64,000 nucleotides of DNA from Chrysomallon squamiferum (taxonomy: Eukaryota; Mollusca; Gastropoda; Neomphalida; Peltospiridae): the NCBI GenBank assembly GCA_012295275.1, contig CM022673.1, forward strand, positions 852,001 to 916,000, given 5' to 3'. This document shows positions 1 to 9,665 of the stretch, piece after piece. The notes under the pieces are model-generated. The model did not search any database. It saw only the letters and a program-made list of their open reading frames with translations, and was not told the DNA's origin. The position numbers were made by a program, and so were the translations under genes. The first letter of the stretch is position 1. The number at the start of each line of letters is the position of its first letter.

Positions 1-60
1 ATACATACGTACATATACATACATACATAGATACATACATACATATACATACGTATATGA
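1..60. repeat. (ATAC)n microsatellite
   Basis: Imperfect ATAC/ATAT tetranucleotide run at the window edge, directly before a SINE. It probably belongs to the tail of an element that starts outside the window. Confidence 0.8.
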
Positions 61-61
61 T

Positions 62-290
62 TCACACATTTCTCGACGGCTGAACGGTAACGTCGTCCAT
101 CTTCTATTTGCAGGTAGCTGTGTGCCACACGTTTGAGTCTTTTCATGCGCATCTGACGGGTTTGTGATGTCGTGGTTGGAATTTGTTCTCCTCCGCTAGT
201 GAGTTCGTGAATGTTGTCTATGTACAGAGTCTAATCAGACGTACATAAAACAAGGAATATTCAAATCTTAAAATACATAGATACATTTAT
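62..290 (+). mobile_element. tRNA-derived SINE, near full length
   Basis: The head has a pol III A-box-like stretch (GGCTGAACGGTAAC, about 78-91) and a B-box-like stretch (CGTTTGAGTCT, about 130-140), spaced as in a tRNA. The body contains GTCGTGGTTGGAA and TTGTCTATG, then GGAATATTCAAATC and an ATAC tail. The same body and tail recur in the opposite orientation at 24134-24300 and 49835-50016, which supports a dispersed family. The head is not a functional tRNA because no cloverleaf can be closed by eye. Confidence 0.7.
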
Positions 291-487
291 TTATGCATAT
301 ACATAAATACAAATATACATGGATATATACAGATATAAATAATAATAATTATTATATAAATATGTTCATTACATCTTATGTGAAAAATAAACAGGCCAGA
401 AATTAAAATGCGAACAGGATAAAGAAGATAAATAGTTTAAAACTGTTTCCCACTGGGAGTTATGTCCTGTACTTTGGTTAAGTTGCT

Positions 488-555
488 ATTCTTCTTCTTC
501 TTCTTTTTTATGATTATGACTATGACTATGATTATGATTATGATTATGATTATGA

Positions 556-614
<59 letters not shown>
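488..614. repeat. Compound TTC / GATTAT / ATT microsatellite
   Basis: Runs of TTC, then ATGATT-type hexamers, then a pure ATT tract. Open frames here (poly-Ile, poly-Phe) are artefacts of the repeat. It abuts the tail end of a minus-strand R2 element, as expected if R2 ends in simple-repeat tails. Confidence 0.9.
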
Positions 615-780
615 TTAATGGTTACAAAAGTAGAGGATAAAATATATTTCAAAAACGAAGAAATCTGATGAAATGAAACACAGACGGACGGAAGATACGT
701 GATATATATGTCGCAAGATGTCTTACATCATTAAGGTGCCATGTCAGTACAGGCTGGTAAAGAATATGTTAAATACGTCA
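615..780 (-). repeat. R2 interspersed repeat, inverted copy
   Basis: Reverse complement of the sequence found at 7060-7345. Shared landmarks are GTAGAGGATAAA, ACAGACGGACGG and TGTCGCAAGATG. This copy has diverged from the others and carries an extra segment beyond the CATCATTAAGG stretch. Confidence 0.6.
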
Positions 781-960
781 TTATCAAGTTCGGTTGGCAT
801 AACCTAGAGCAAGTGTACTAATCTTCAGTACAGAAGTCTGACAAAAAGTTTCTAATTTATTAACGTCAATTCCCAAATAATAAAACATTCCTCAATAAAT
901 TAAATCTGTTTTTCTTCCTCCCTCTGTGTGAATTGGGTAAAATATGAACACTATATATAT
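781..960 (-). repeat. R1 interspersed repeat, inverted copy
   Basis: Contains the reverse complements of the R1 landmarks: CTAGAGCAAGTGTACTAATC, CAATTCCCAAATAATAAAA and GAATTGGGTAAAATATGAAC. It leads into an ATAC microsatellite. Confidence 0.65.
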
Positions 961-1004
961 ACATATACACACATAAATATATATAGAAACATTCTAACGT
1001 ACAT

Positions 1005-1075
1005 ACAAATATACATACATATATACATACATACATACATACATACATACATACATACATACATAGATACATATA
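1005..1075. repeat. (ATAC)n microsatellite
   Basis: Nearly pure ATAC repeat. Both strands give long Met-Tyr-Val-Cys or Ile-His-Thr-Tyr open frames that are not genes. Confidence 0.9.
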
Positions 1076-1104
1076 TAAATATACACATATAAAGCATATA
1101 TGGA

Positions 1105-1275
1105 TACACGCATAACTGATGAGTCCACGAATTCTGGTTATGTTATTCTTATTTTGCTAATGAACGGCGTCCTTCGTGCAAAGCGATGGTTACCTCGGTG
1201 ATAGACCAACCTTTCTTAAGTTTGTCTCGACGGCTGAACGGTAACGTCGTCCACGTTCTTCTTGCGGGTGAGGAT
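1105..1275 (+). mobile_element. SINE head fragment with a hammerhead-like motif upstream
   Basis: From about 1228 the sequence CTCGACGGCTGAACGGTAAC matches the A-box end of the SINE at 62-290, then diverges after about 45 bases. About 110 bases upstream, 1116-1131 reads CTGATGAGTCCACGAA. This resembles the CUGAUGA...GAA core of a hammerhead ribozyme, but with a near-absent stem II and no obvious cleavage arm. An ATGT microsatellite follows. Whether the upstream stretch belongs to the element is uncertain. Confidence 0.45.
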
Positions 1276-1280
1276 CTATG

Positions 1281-1298
1281 CATGTATACGTATGTATG

Positions 1299-1329
<31 letters not shown>

Positions 1330-1395
1330 TAGTATGTATGTATGTATGTTAGTATATATGTATGAATCCATTTGTGCATGCTTGTATGTGTGTAT
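1281..1395. repeat. (ATGT)n microsatellite
   Basis: Imperfect ATGT repeat that ends where an R1 copy begins (ACTGTTCATATTTTACCC). Confidence 0.9.
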
Positions 1396-1700
1396 GCATA
1401 TATACTGTTCATATTTTACCCATCTGATAGAGAGAAATATTTTATTATTTGGGAATTAATTTTTAAAACTTATGTAGTGAAGATAAGTACATTGCTCAAG
1501 GTTATTCCGACCGAACTTAATTATTATTTAAATGCTGTAATCAGCCTTTGATAGCAATACACAAAATCTTTTGCATCGGTTCACTACCACAAAAGTATTA
1601 CGTGTAAAAGAAGAACCACACGACTAAAAGTGAAATAAACGTCCTACGTGGGCGACTTTTTGAAGCTGCTTATTTAAAAAACGCTTTTGAAGCGTGTTGC
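1396..1700 (+). repeat. R1 interspersed repeat
   Basis: Carries the whole R1 order: a TTTTACCC start, TTATTTGGGAATTAATTT, GGTTATTCCGACC, CAGCCTTTGATAG, CACAAAAGTATTACGTG, and the short hairpin ACGCTT-TTG-AAGCGT (1681-1695). No open frame is conserved among the copies, so it looks non-coding. Confidence 0.7.
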
Positions 1701-1880
1701 CATAAAATATCAAATGACACTAAGCGGGGATCTCTACATGATAAAAACTCACTGTCAATAAAAGTTAATAAACAATATCTTAAATAACTGATTATTATCT
1801 GAAAGAAAATTTTTAATATGTAGTGTGGAAGGTCCTCAGATAGAAGCAGAATGTTTACTATTAAACTCTCATATAATTTT
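1700..1880 (-). repeat. R2 interspersed repeat, inverted copy
   Basis: Reverse complement of 7060-7200. Shared marks are GACACTAAGC, GGATCT, GTACATGAT-like sequence, GAAGGTCCTCAGATAGAAGC and the ACTCTCATATAA end. It lies directly downstream of R1, an order repeated at 9490-9665, 36770-36945 and 55075-55245. Confidence 0.65.
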
Positions 1881-2104
1881 TTTTTCACAGTAATTTATCT
1901 CGACATGCGTCTTTCTAGAATACGTTTTCTTTAAACAAATATGATGTTATTAAGAGCTGATGAGAAAGAAATAAGACAGTATATATTAGTTTGTAATTCT
2001 TCCTTTAAAATATGTTGGCTATTACTTTTGAAATTCAGAAAGAAGAGATGTTAAGTAAACGAAAAATTAATACGAAAAAGAATAGTTGTGAAAAAAATGT
2101 AGTA
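1880..2104. other. AT-rich intergenic segment, no gene seen
   Basis: AT-rich DNA conserved in the same place before other family genes (9665-9880, 36945-37155, 55245-55470). There is no splice-supported exon or shared reading frame. Confidence 0.6.
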
Positions 2105-2288
2105 TAGATCCCGCCACCCTTGGCATCTGTGTTTACACAGTGTCGTCCATGGCTATGAAAATAAAAACGCAATTACCATACTCCCGCCCCTTAACATTTC
2201 TGTTTACAGTTTCGCCCATAGCTACCATCAGACTCAGACAATGAAGTAACTGATAGCTCCTCCCATTATTAACTCAACCATTGGTGGT
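2105..2288. promoter_or_regulatory. Conserved upstream block of G1
   Basis: Block with CCCGCCACCCTTGGCATCTG, CAGTGTCGTCCATGGCTATG, CTCCCGCCCCTTAACATTTC and a second partial copy of the CCATGGCTA motif (here CCCATAGCTACC). It is GC-rich for this window and recurs at 9880-10060, 10640-10820, 28245-28405, 37155-37330, 37925-38090, 53805-53945 and 55470-55620. Its constant position before promoters suggests a regulatory role, but it could simply be a repeat copied along with the genes. Confidence 0.4.
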
Positions 2289-2500
2289 TTGTTATTTATG
2301 AAAAGTTTGCATGTTCATCACTTTTTCCTCCAGTCAGTCTTTTCGCCTAAGACAGATACCACCTGACACTTTGCTGTTTATTTACACGTTGCCAAACAAT
2401 CTTTAAAAGAAATCAATATTACGTACCTCCTCTTGACGATAATAATTTTGTTTTGGCAACAGAGCTGTATAAATGGGTGAAACTGAGATACACAAATCAT
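2289..2500 (+). promoter_or_regulatory. G1 core promoter with TATA box
   Basis: A TATAAAT box lies at 2468-2474, 79-85 bases before the ATG. A perfect 9-bp inverted repeat, GTTGCCAAA (2388-2396) and TTTGGCAAC (2452-2460), ends 7 bases before the TATA box. Its arms resemble NFI half-sites (TTGGC/GCCAA). The whole segment is conserved before G1 to G7. Transcription probably starts around 2498, giving a 5' UTR of about 55 bases. Confidence 0.7.
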
Positions 2501-2552
2501 ACCACGGACACATTTCAAGACGTTGGAAGGAAAAGCCAAGAAGAAGTCAAAG

Positions 2553-5366
2553 ATGAAAGCCTTGTTTCTGGTCGTTGTTCTAGCAGGTTAGTTTATTGTA
2601 CATATGTGTAATGCACATCTATGACTGTATATTATTATCATTATATTTGCATCGTAGTATTAAAATTCTTATTTTAATATTAATAATTATATTTCATAAG
2701 TTACCATTCCTGTGAATAGCAGTAATGTACTACGAGAATATTGTGTTAATACAACCGTCTGACTTCATCTGCTCATTTTCGACTGTATTTACTATTGCAG
2801 TCGTGTTGTTGTTTTTTCACAAATAATAGAGTAGATAGAAAAGTGAAATTTTAGTTTTTCTGTTCTAAACCGAGTCGATTCATCTTAGATGTCACCCATA
2901 AAATCGGTTCATAAATGTTATTACTATTATTACTATTATTGTTGTTTTTATTAGTAGTAGTAGTAGTAGTAGTAGTATATTTCTTGTGCATCACAGGGAT
3001 TCTTAATAAAGAGAAATGACTCAAGATATCCTTTTGTGAACAGATTTTAATGTATCTGATGTACAACATACTGAACATATTTCTTTTTCTTTCGTTTTTT
3101 CTCCAATTTAGTTCTTACTGGATCAGCACAGTCAGAGACGACTACCTGTAAGACTTGTATTAAAGATTTCACTAATACAACTAATGCAAAAAAGTGCACG
3201 TACGTCTTTCTATTTTCATCATTTACAAACAAGTTTTTACGATGATCTGTGTATGTTTTTGCTGAAATATATATATATATATATATTAGATGTACATTTT
3301 AGATGTTATCTTTTATATTTTGAACTAATAATTCCGTGCTATTATACACAAACGCACGCACGCACGCACGCACAGATGTACAATCATACACATATACACT
3401 CTAAAACACGTATTTGTAATTATGTAACATCTGTTGATACTGACAGAACTTCACAGAGAAAATCTGACAAGCTTCTATTAAATAATTTTTCATTTCTTTC
3501 TCAGAGACGAGGCTACAACAGCTGCTACATGTCTTCTTGCTGGAACTGATGACACTTGTACTGGACAATCAGAATACACTGCTGAGAAACAGTTAAAAAG
3601 TGGCACCGACACATTGTACAACAATGCAAAAACTAAACTCTGTGGTAAAATATCATAGAAAAATTACATAAATCATTGTTTTTCCTCTTCCTTATCGTCA
3701 TCATATTAATTCTTATCAGTCATCAGATGTCCTTAAACTAATATCATTTTTTATTAAGATAACGATGCGTTTTATAATAAAAATTAAATGGAAAATAATA
3801 ATATTGTTTTCAGTAATCCTTCCCATAATCATCATCTTCATTTTTACAATCATATAGTCATGCTTGATCACGCTGTTATGACGATCATCATCATTATTAT
3901 TAAGACCATATGGTCATCATCAATTTCTTCATTACCACGATCATACTATCTTGATCATACAGTCTTGATCATCATTTTCGTTATCATGATCATACCATTA
4001 TCATCATCATCATCTTCTTCTTATTATTATTCTTTATAACGATCATGCGTCTTCTTCATCATCATCACAAACCGTTTTGATTATCCTTATCATTTTATGT
4101 TAAGTAACATACATTTTAGAATGAAAATTAAATGAAAAATAATAATATTGTTTTAAATAATCCTTCCCATAACCATCATCTTCACTTTTATGACCATATC
4201 GTCATCATGATGATGATTATTATTACGATCACATCGTTTTGATCATTCTCATCATTACTGTGATTATTTTGCGTTACAGATACTACAATAACTGCTTTGT
4301 GTTCATGTCAAGGAGAATATGCTACTAAGGTGGCTTCCAGAACAAGCACGACATCAAAGGAAACTAAATGCACGTAAGAAGATTTTATTTTACGCTGACT
4401 GTCTGTTTATTTCTTTATCTGTCTGTCTGTCTGTCTCTCTGTATGTCTGTATAATCACTATAATAATTTAAATTACTCATTTCTAAAAAATGATAATTTT
4501 TGTTTTCCCAACTCAGCGATATATAAACACACACAGAAACATTCCTACATACATATATACATACATGCATACATAAATATACACATAACAGTACGAATAA
4601 ATGCATGTAAACATGTGTGTAGTTATTGTTTCATGTGTGCCAATCACGAACACAAAATACTACAAGACATGTGTCTCTGTTATAGATGTATAAATACATA
4701 TAAGCATATTTTTTATATGGGGATGATGCTGATAAAAAACAGATAACGTTAGCTCTATTGTTTTATGTTTTCTTCATTCAGCGAAGCAAAAGCCTACAAG
4801 ATCTGTGTCTCTGAAAATGATGCCGCCATGAAAGCCTGTGATGGAACAAAAGAGCAGCCTGATATTAAAACTGAAGCCGAGGCAAACGTTACAGAATTTT
4901 GTAAGTATTAGTGTTAGCACAATTCTGTGCTGTTTTATTCATACATTCTAAATTAATAATTTATTTATATTACATTAGTCCAAAATGAAATAAGTTATTC
5001 CGAGGCAAAGGTTACAGAATTTTGTAAGTATTTATTTATTTATTATTTATTTATTTATTGATCGATTGATTTAATTAGTTTTCCACTGAAAAAGATTTCC
5101 TATCAGATAAATCTAATTTTAAAAATTAAAATAAAATCTCTTCTTAGAAATCTGATATTTATATTATAAATTAGTATATTCTATCTCAGTATATTAAACT
5201 AAGTCTTTTTTTTTAAACTGCAACACACATATCTGACTGGTTATTAAGTCATTTTCACTTTTCTGTTTTGTTTTCAGGTAATAAAGGAATCTCTGTCGTT
5301 GTTGGAGTCAAGCAGTTTCTGCTGATGATCGCTTTGACTCTGTTTCAGAACTATTTGAAATATTAA
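2553..5366 (+). CDS. G1: secreted 12-cysteine two-module protein, intact six-exon gene
   Basis: Exons are 2553-2586, 3112-3199, 3505-3644, 4280-4373, 4782-4900 and 5278-5366. All introns are GT/AG and the joined frame gives 187 residues. The start is the first ATG after the TATA box and opens a signal peptide (MKALFLVVVLAVLTGSAQ, likely cut after Ala17). Mature cysteines are 24, 27, 40, 50, 59, 87 (module 1, exons 2-3) and 95, 97, 118, 127, 138, 159 (module 2, exons 4-5). Sequons are Asn33-Thr-Thr and Asn154-Val-Thr. Exon 6 is the short type: a hydrophobic tail from about 163 to 181 ending in Lys-Tyr, possibly a GPI signal or a membrane-binding helix. The family is not recognised. A role in secretion or at the cell surface is inferred only from this layout. 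Exons 4-6 are nearly identical to those of G4. Confidence 0.85.
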
Positions 5367-5618
5367 TGTTTGTCCTGATACGTCAAACTGAAGAACTCTT
5401 TTCTCTCTGAAACTCAGAGTTTCTGTTTTGTCATCTGTTTCTAATCATGAACCAATAGACGTGTTTTGAAATTTATTTTATCCTGACCTAGCAGTAACCA
5501 AGTTTTATTTATTATACTTAAATATATATATCTAATGGATATATGAAGTGAACTGAATTCACTGAATGCTACATCCATTTTTTAATTAATGTATTTTAAA
5601 GTTTTAAGCTAGATGTGA

Positions 5619-5624
5619 AATAAA
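5619..5624 (+). promoter_or_regulatory. G1 poly(A) signal
   Basis: AATAAA about 253 bases after the stop, in a 3' UTR conserved among the copies. Equivalent signals follow the other genes at 16152-16157, 22220-22225, 32906-32911, 41656-41661, 47745-47750 and 59164-59169. Confidence 0.65.
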
Positions 5625-5662
5625 ATATAAAATTAAATATGATTCTAGTTTCATTTCTATAT

Positions 5663-5663
5663 A

Positions 5664-5713
<50 letters not shown>

Positions 5714-6295
5714 GTAATGTCTTTGCGTATATATATATTTTGTCTGTTTCTCTGTATGTGTATGTATGTACGGAAGTATCTTTCTGTAAGTCTCTATTTG
5801 TATATATGTGTTTTAGTGTGCATGTTTATGTAATAATAACAACAACAAAAACAAGACTCCTAGTACTGCTACTACTACTGCTACTACTACTACTACTACT
5901 ACTACTACTAGTACTAATAATAATAATAATAATAATAGTAACAACAAAATTAACAATGATAATAATTATAATAAAATTAATAATAATAAAATGTGCATTA
6001 CCAGTATTCATATCAAATGCTGGTTCTTATGTAAATTTATTCCGGTTAGGAATGTTCGTTTTTCTCCGTGTTCAACGGTCATTATAGCTCCGTAATTCAG
6101 GGGAGATAAATAACGAACTTCTATATCCCGTTTAACAGTAGTCTCCCTTCTGCATTAGAATGTAAGAAACCATAATTGTGTCTTGAGTGTCTAAATAAGT
6201 TTCGAAATAATAATAATAATAGTAATAGTAATAATAATAATAATAATAGTAATAATAATAATAATAATAATAGTAATAATAGTAATAATACCAGT
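5663..6295. repeat. G1 3' flank microsatellites
   Basis: ATT run (5663-5713), CTA run (about 5864-5912), AAT run (about 5913-5937) and a second AAT/AGT run (about 6207-6290). The non-repeat sequence between them is conserved downstream of every plus-strand family gene, but repeat lengths differ. Confidence 0.85.
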
Positions 6296-7060
6296 AGCAA
6301 AAATTAAGCTTACATGTATCTGACATTACCCACTGCTATCATACAGTTCTGTTAAAACCGGATCGTATTACATAGAAGTGTATGGCCAGCTTTAATCGCC
6401 TATGTTTAGTTAATATTGTATCACGTGGAATCATCCTTGACCTGTATCGTGATGTTTAATGTGAGGTTTCACGTGTAATATGCCAATAGATGTTTGTATT
6501 TGTTGTCGTAACTGCACTGATTAATTTAGATAATGAATATATTTAACATGTACTGCAAATTGTAGATATCGATGAGACTCAATTACAATCTGAGCTATGT
6601 GAACATGTACAAAAATGGTTAGAGATCCATTTAAGCGGATTTTGTTTTTGTTTGTTAATTCAGTTTATGTACAAAATGCAAGAGTAGTGTATTATAAGAT
6701 AGAGGTGACATTAAATTAGTTTTAACTGATTTAATTGTTTAAGAACAAAGAATTTCAATTGCTTTACACTGTCTGCTGGCGATTAATTACCATTTCAAAT
6801 AGGTTAAAATAAAAGTAATTTTATCACAGAAAAGTTAACAGAGATTATTTTTCATTAACTTAACAAATGACCTTTCTGAATTTCAAGAGCAACAGCATGT
6901 CCAGTTTAAAAGGACAAAACAATGAAGTACAAGTCAGTGTTTTCTAAAGAAAAAGCTACAAACTAATGAATATTTCCAAATGTTTTTCTCATCTTGTCTT
7001 AATAAGATCATGTTGTATTACCGAAAATAGAATTCGAGACAGACGGACGTCGAATTATGT
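6296..7060. other. Conserved 3' flank of the gene unit, non-coding
   Basis: Shared by all plus-strand copies (16805-17560, 22820-23290, 33585-34340, 42310-43075, 48360-49130, 59850-60660). It includes GGCCAGCTTTAATCG and GAAGTACAAGTCAGTG. No open frame is conserved. It shows that the duplicated unit extends at least 1.7 kb past the stop codon. Confidence 0.6.
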
Positions 7061-7345
7061 TTTCAGTTTCATACTAAACATTTAGCTTCTATTTGAGGAC
7101 CTTCCACATTGCATATATAAAATTTTCTTTCAGATAATAATGATTAATTTACTGCCATTGCGTTTTGATCATGTACAGATCCCGGCCTAGTGTCATTACG
7201 TCATCTTGCGACATACATTTCACGTATCGTCCGTCCGTCTATCTTTCGTTTCATCAGATTTCTTCCTCAGCTTTCTGTCACTCCTCTCTAAGACTTCGTT
7301 TTTGAGATATAAATTATCCTCTACTTTTCTCACCATTAAATATAT
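7060..7345 (+). repeat. R2 interspersed repeat
   Basis: Complete-looking R2: CATACTAAACATTTAGCTTC, GAGGACCTTCCACATTGC, GATCCCGGCCTAGTGTCATT, CTTGCGACATACATTTCACG, CGTCCGTCCGTCTATC, CTCTACTTTTCTCACCATTA, then a simple-repeat tail. Other plus copies start near 17560, 23290, 28540, 34355, 43075, 49130 and 54060. Confidence 0.7.
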
Positions 7346-7470
7346 ATATATGTATGTATATAAGTATGTATGTATGTATGTATGTATGTATGTATGCGTG
7401 TATTCATACATGCATGTATGTATTTATATAAACATCTATGTTTATATGTACATACGTACGTAAATTAACC
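7345..7470. repeat. (ATGT)n microsatellite
   Basis: Imperfect ATGT run between R2 and R3, with CATACATGCATGT and GTACATACGTACGT palindromic stretches that also occur at the matching places of the other copies. Confidence 0.85.
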
Positions 7471-7477
7471 TGCATGT

Positions 7478-7875
7478 TTATGAACTTGCATTTATGCACA
7501 GACTGACATAACTGTTTGCTGCATATGCTTTGAATATCTTTTTTAACTCAGATGTTATTCTAAAGAACCCACAGAGAAAACCTGGTTTAATATTCACTAT
7601 GTATGTGTGTATGATATTTGTGTATGCATATATGTATGTAGGTATGTGTGTATATATGTATGTATGTAAATATGTATACTGTTCATATTTTACCCAATTC
7701 ATAGAGAGGAAGAAACAAACAAAAAAGACTTACTTTATTGAGGAACCTTTTATTATTTGGGAATTAATTTAAATAAAAGTACAAGAATTTTTGTATAATT
7801 TATGTACTGAAGATTAGTACAGTTGCTCCAGGTTATTCCGACCTAACGTAATTATTATTTAAGGAATTTACTCAT
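7478..7875 (+). repeat. R3, ATGT run and partial R1
   Basis: R3 (GCACAGACTGACATAACTG to GGTTTAATATTCACTATG) occupies 7478-7600. An ATGT run follows to about 7675, then a shortened R1 to about 7865. Compared with 34769-35155, extra bases sit in several homopolymers here, which fits base-level error in this copy. Confidence 0.65.
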
Positions 7876-8005
7876 GCATTTTACATATATCTATCTTTGT
7901 TTGTTTGTTTGTATGTACGTATGTATGTATGTATGTATGTATGTGTATGAATAATAGATCTGTAAAATAAGATGTACAAATATGAATATTACTAGTGAAA
8001 TAATG

Positions 8006-8052
<47 letters not shown>

Positions 8053-8324
8053 TGCAGTAACTATAGATTCAAACACTGTTTGTCACTGCTATGGTTACCG
8101 TCTTTGTCACTCTAGTTGACGCTTCAGCGTTTGTTGTTATTAGATATTTATTACCTGCATTTATGCACTGACAGACATAACTCTTTACTGGATACGCTCT
8201 GAATATTTTGTTTAACTGAGATGTTATTGTAATGAACAGTTCGTTGCTAAAATACATTAAAAATAAAAGATAATTAAAAATTAAAGAAAATAAATCCACG
8301 AGAGAAGACTTTGTTTAATATTCT
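7876..8324 (+). repeat. Microsatellites and divergent R3 copy
   Basis: TTTG and ATGT runs (about 7892-7945) and an AAT run (about 8005-8052), then a divergent R3 (TATGCACTGACAGACATAAC, about 8140-8240). No exon is visible. Confidence 0.6.
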
Positions 8325-8445
8325 CTATGTATGTAGTTTAGGATTTTGAATATTCTCTGTCTTATGCACGTCTGAATAGACTCTGCACACAGACAATATT
8401 AGAGAACGGAATGGCGCAGGAGGACAAAGTCCAGTCACGACTTCA
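8325..8445 (-). mobile_element. SINE body fragment, head missing
   Basis: Reverse complement of the SINE body and tail (TTGAATATTCTCTG, AGACTCTGCACACAGACAAT, CCAGTCACGACTTCAC). The sequence passes into an ATGT run exactly where the tRNA head should begin. Copies lie at 25945-26060, 35611-35732 and 51605-51680. Confidence 0.6.
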
Positions 8446-8655
8446 CATGTATGTTTATATTTATGTATGTATGTATATATGTATGTATCTATGTATGTAT
8501 GTAAGTATGTATGTATGTATGTATGTATGTTTATGTGTATGTATGTATGTACATATGTATGTACGTACGTATGTATGTATGTATGCATGCATGCATGTAT
8601 GTATGTATGTATGTATGAATGTGTGTATTTAAGTTTGTTTGTATGTATGTTTTCT
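8446..8655. repeat. (ATGT)n microsatellite
   Basis: Long imperfect ATGT run with GTACGTACGT and ATGCATGCATGC interruptions. It is nearly the same at 35733-35940. Confidence 0.9.
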
Positions 8656-9489
8656 GAGGAATGTTTTATTTTTTGGAAACTGATTTTAATATACTTCTGT
8701 ATTGAAGTTTAGTACACTTGCTCCAGGTTACACCGAAGGAACCGAAATTAAAATATTAATCAGCCTTTGAAAGAAATACAGAAAACGTATTGCTTCAGTT
8801 CGCTAGCACAAAAGTATTACGTGTAAAAGAAGAACCACACGATTTTGAGTGAAATAAACGTCTCACGTGAGCGATTTTGTAAAGCTGCTTATTTAAAAAA
8901 AAAAACGCTTTTGAAGCGTGTTGCCATAAAAAATATAAATGAAAGAACACAAAACACTCTCTTGCAACTGTATTCTATCTGATCTTTTTCTCTCTATTGC
9001 GTAACGTGTCAAAAGTTCACTGTTATCTGTTTAATATTCACTGTGTATGTGTTTATCATATGTGTATGCATATATGTATCTAGGTATCTGTGTATATATG
9101 TATGTATGTATACATATTTTACCGAATTCATACAGAGGAAGAAACAAACAAAAAGATTTAGTTTATTGAGGAACATTTAATTATTTGGGAATTAATTTAA
9201 ATAAAGTACAAGAATTTCTGTACTGAAGATTACTATACTTGCTCCAGGTTATTCCGACCTAACTTAATTATTATTTAAGGAATTTAATTCAGTACACCAG
9301 TGCTGTTATCAGCCTTTGAAAGAAAAATACACAAAATGTATTGCATCAGTTCACTAGCACAAAAGTGTTACCTGTAAAGGAAAAACCCTCGATATTGAGT
9401 GAAATAAACGTCTCACATTGCATGCGATTTTTTTTAAAGCTGCTTATTTAAAAAACGCGTTTTAAGCGTGTTGCCATCAAATATCAAAG
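8656..9489 (+). repeat. Two R1 copies in tandem
   Basis: The first R1 runs from about 8656 to 8960 with its hairpin near 8906. A short segment from the R3 end and an ATGT run lead to the second, about 9118-9489, with a hairpin variant near 9457. There is no coding potential. Confidence 0.6.
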
Positions 9490-9665
9490 GACACTAAGCT
9501 TGGATCTATAAAAGATAAAAAATCACTATCAGTAAAAGTTAATAAAGAATATGTTCAATAAGTCATTCTTTTCTGAAAGAAATTTTTAAATATGTAGTGT
9601 CGAAGGTCCTCAGATAGAAGCTGAATGTTTACTATTAAACTCTCATATAATGTCTTTCACAATAA
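9490..9665 (-). repeat. R2 interspersed repeat, inverted copy
   Basis: Reverse complement of the R2 5' half (GACACTAAGC, GTCGAAGGTCCTCAGATAG). It follows R1 as at 1700-1880. Confidence 0.6.

Noticed and set aside
437-668. Poly-Ile / poly-Phe open frames on both strands
   Set aside because: Pure translation of ATT/TTC repeats. No splice or homology support. The same holds for poly-Tyr, poly-Leu and Ser-rich frames at 5826-6011, 6132-6326, 33102-33615 and 59699-59887.
3184-3549. 121-codon open frame across G1 intron 2 and exon 3
   Set aside because: It reads exon 3 in the wrong frame (ending Ser-Ser-Cys-Trp-Asn) and runs through an intron. The spliced frame is conserved across the copies.
2553-5366. 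Three-finger (Ly6/uPAR) or conotoxin-like identity for the family
   Set aside because: Signal peptide plus cysteines and a tail look superficially similar, but the spacing (C-x2-C-x12-C-x9-C-x8-C-x27-C) and the duplicated exon pair do not fit those patterns, and the Ly6 CCxxxxCN ending is absent.
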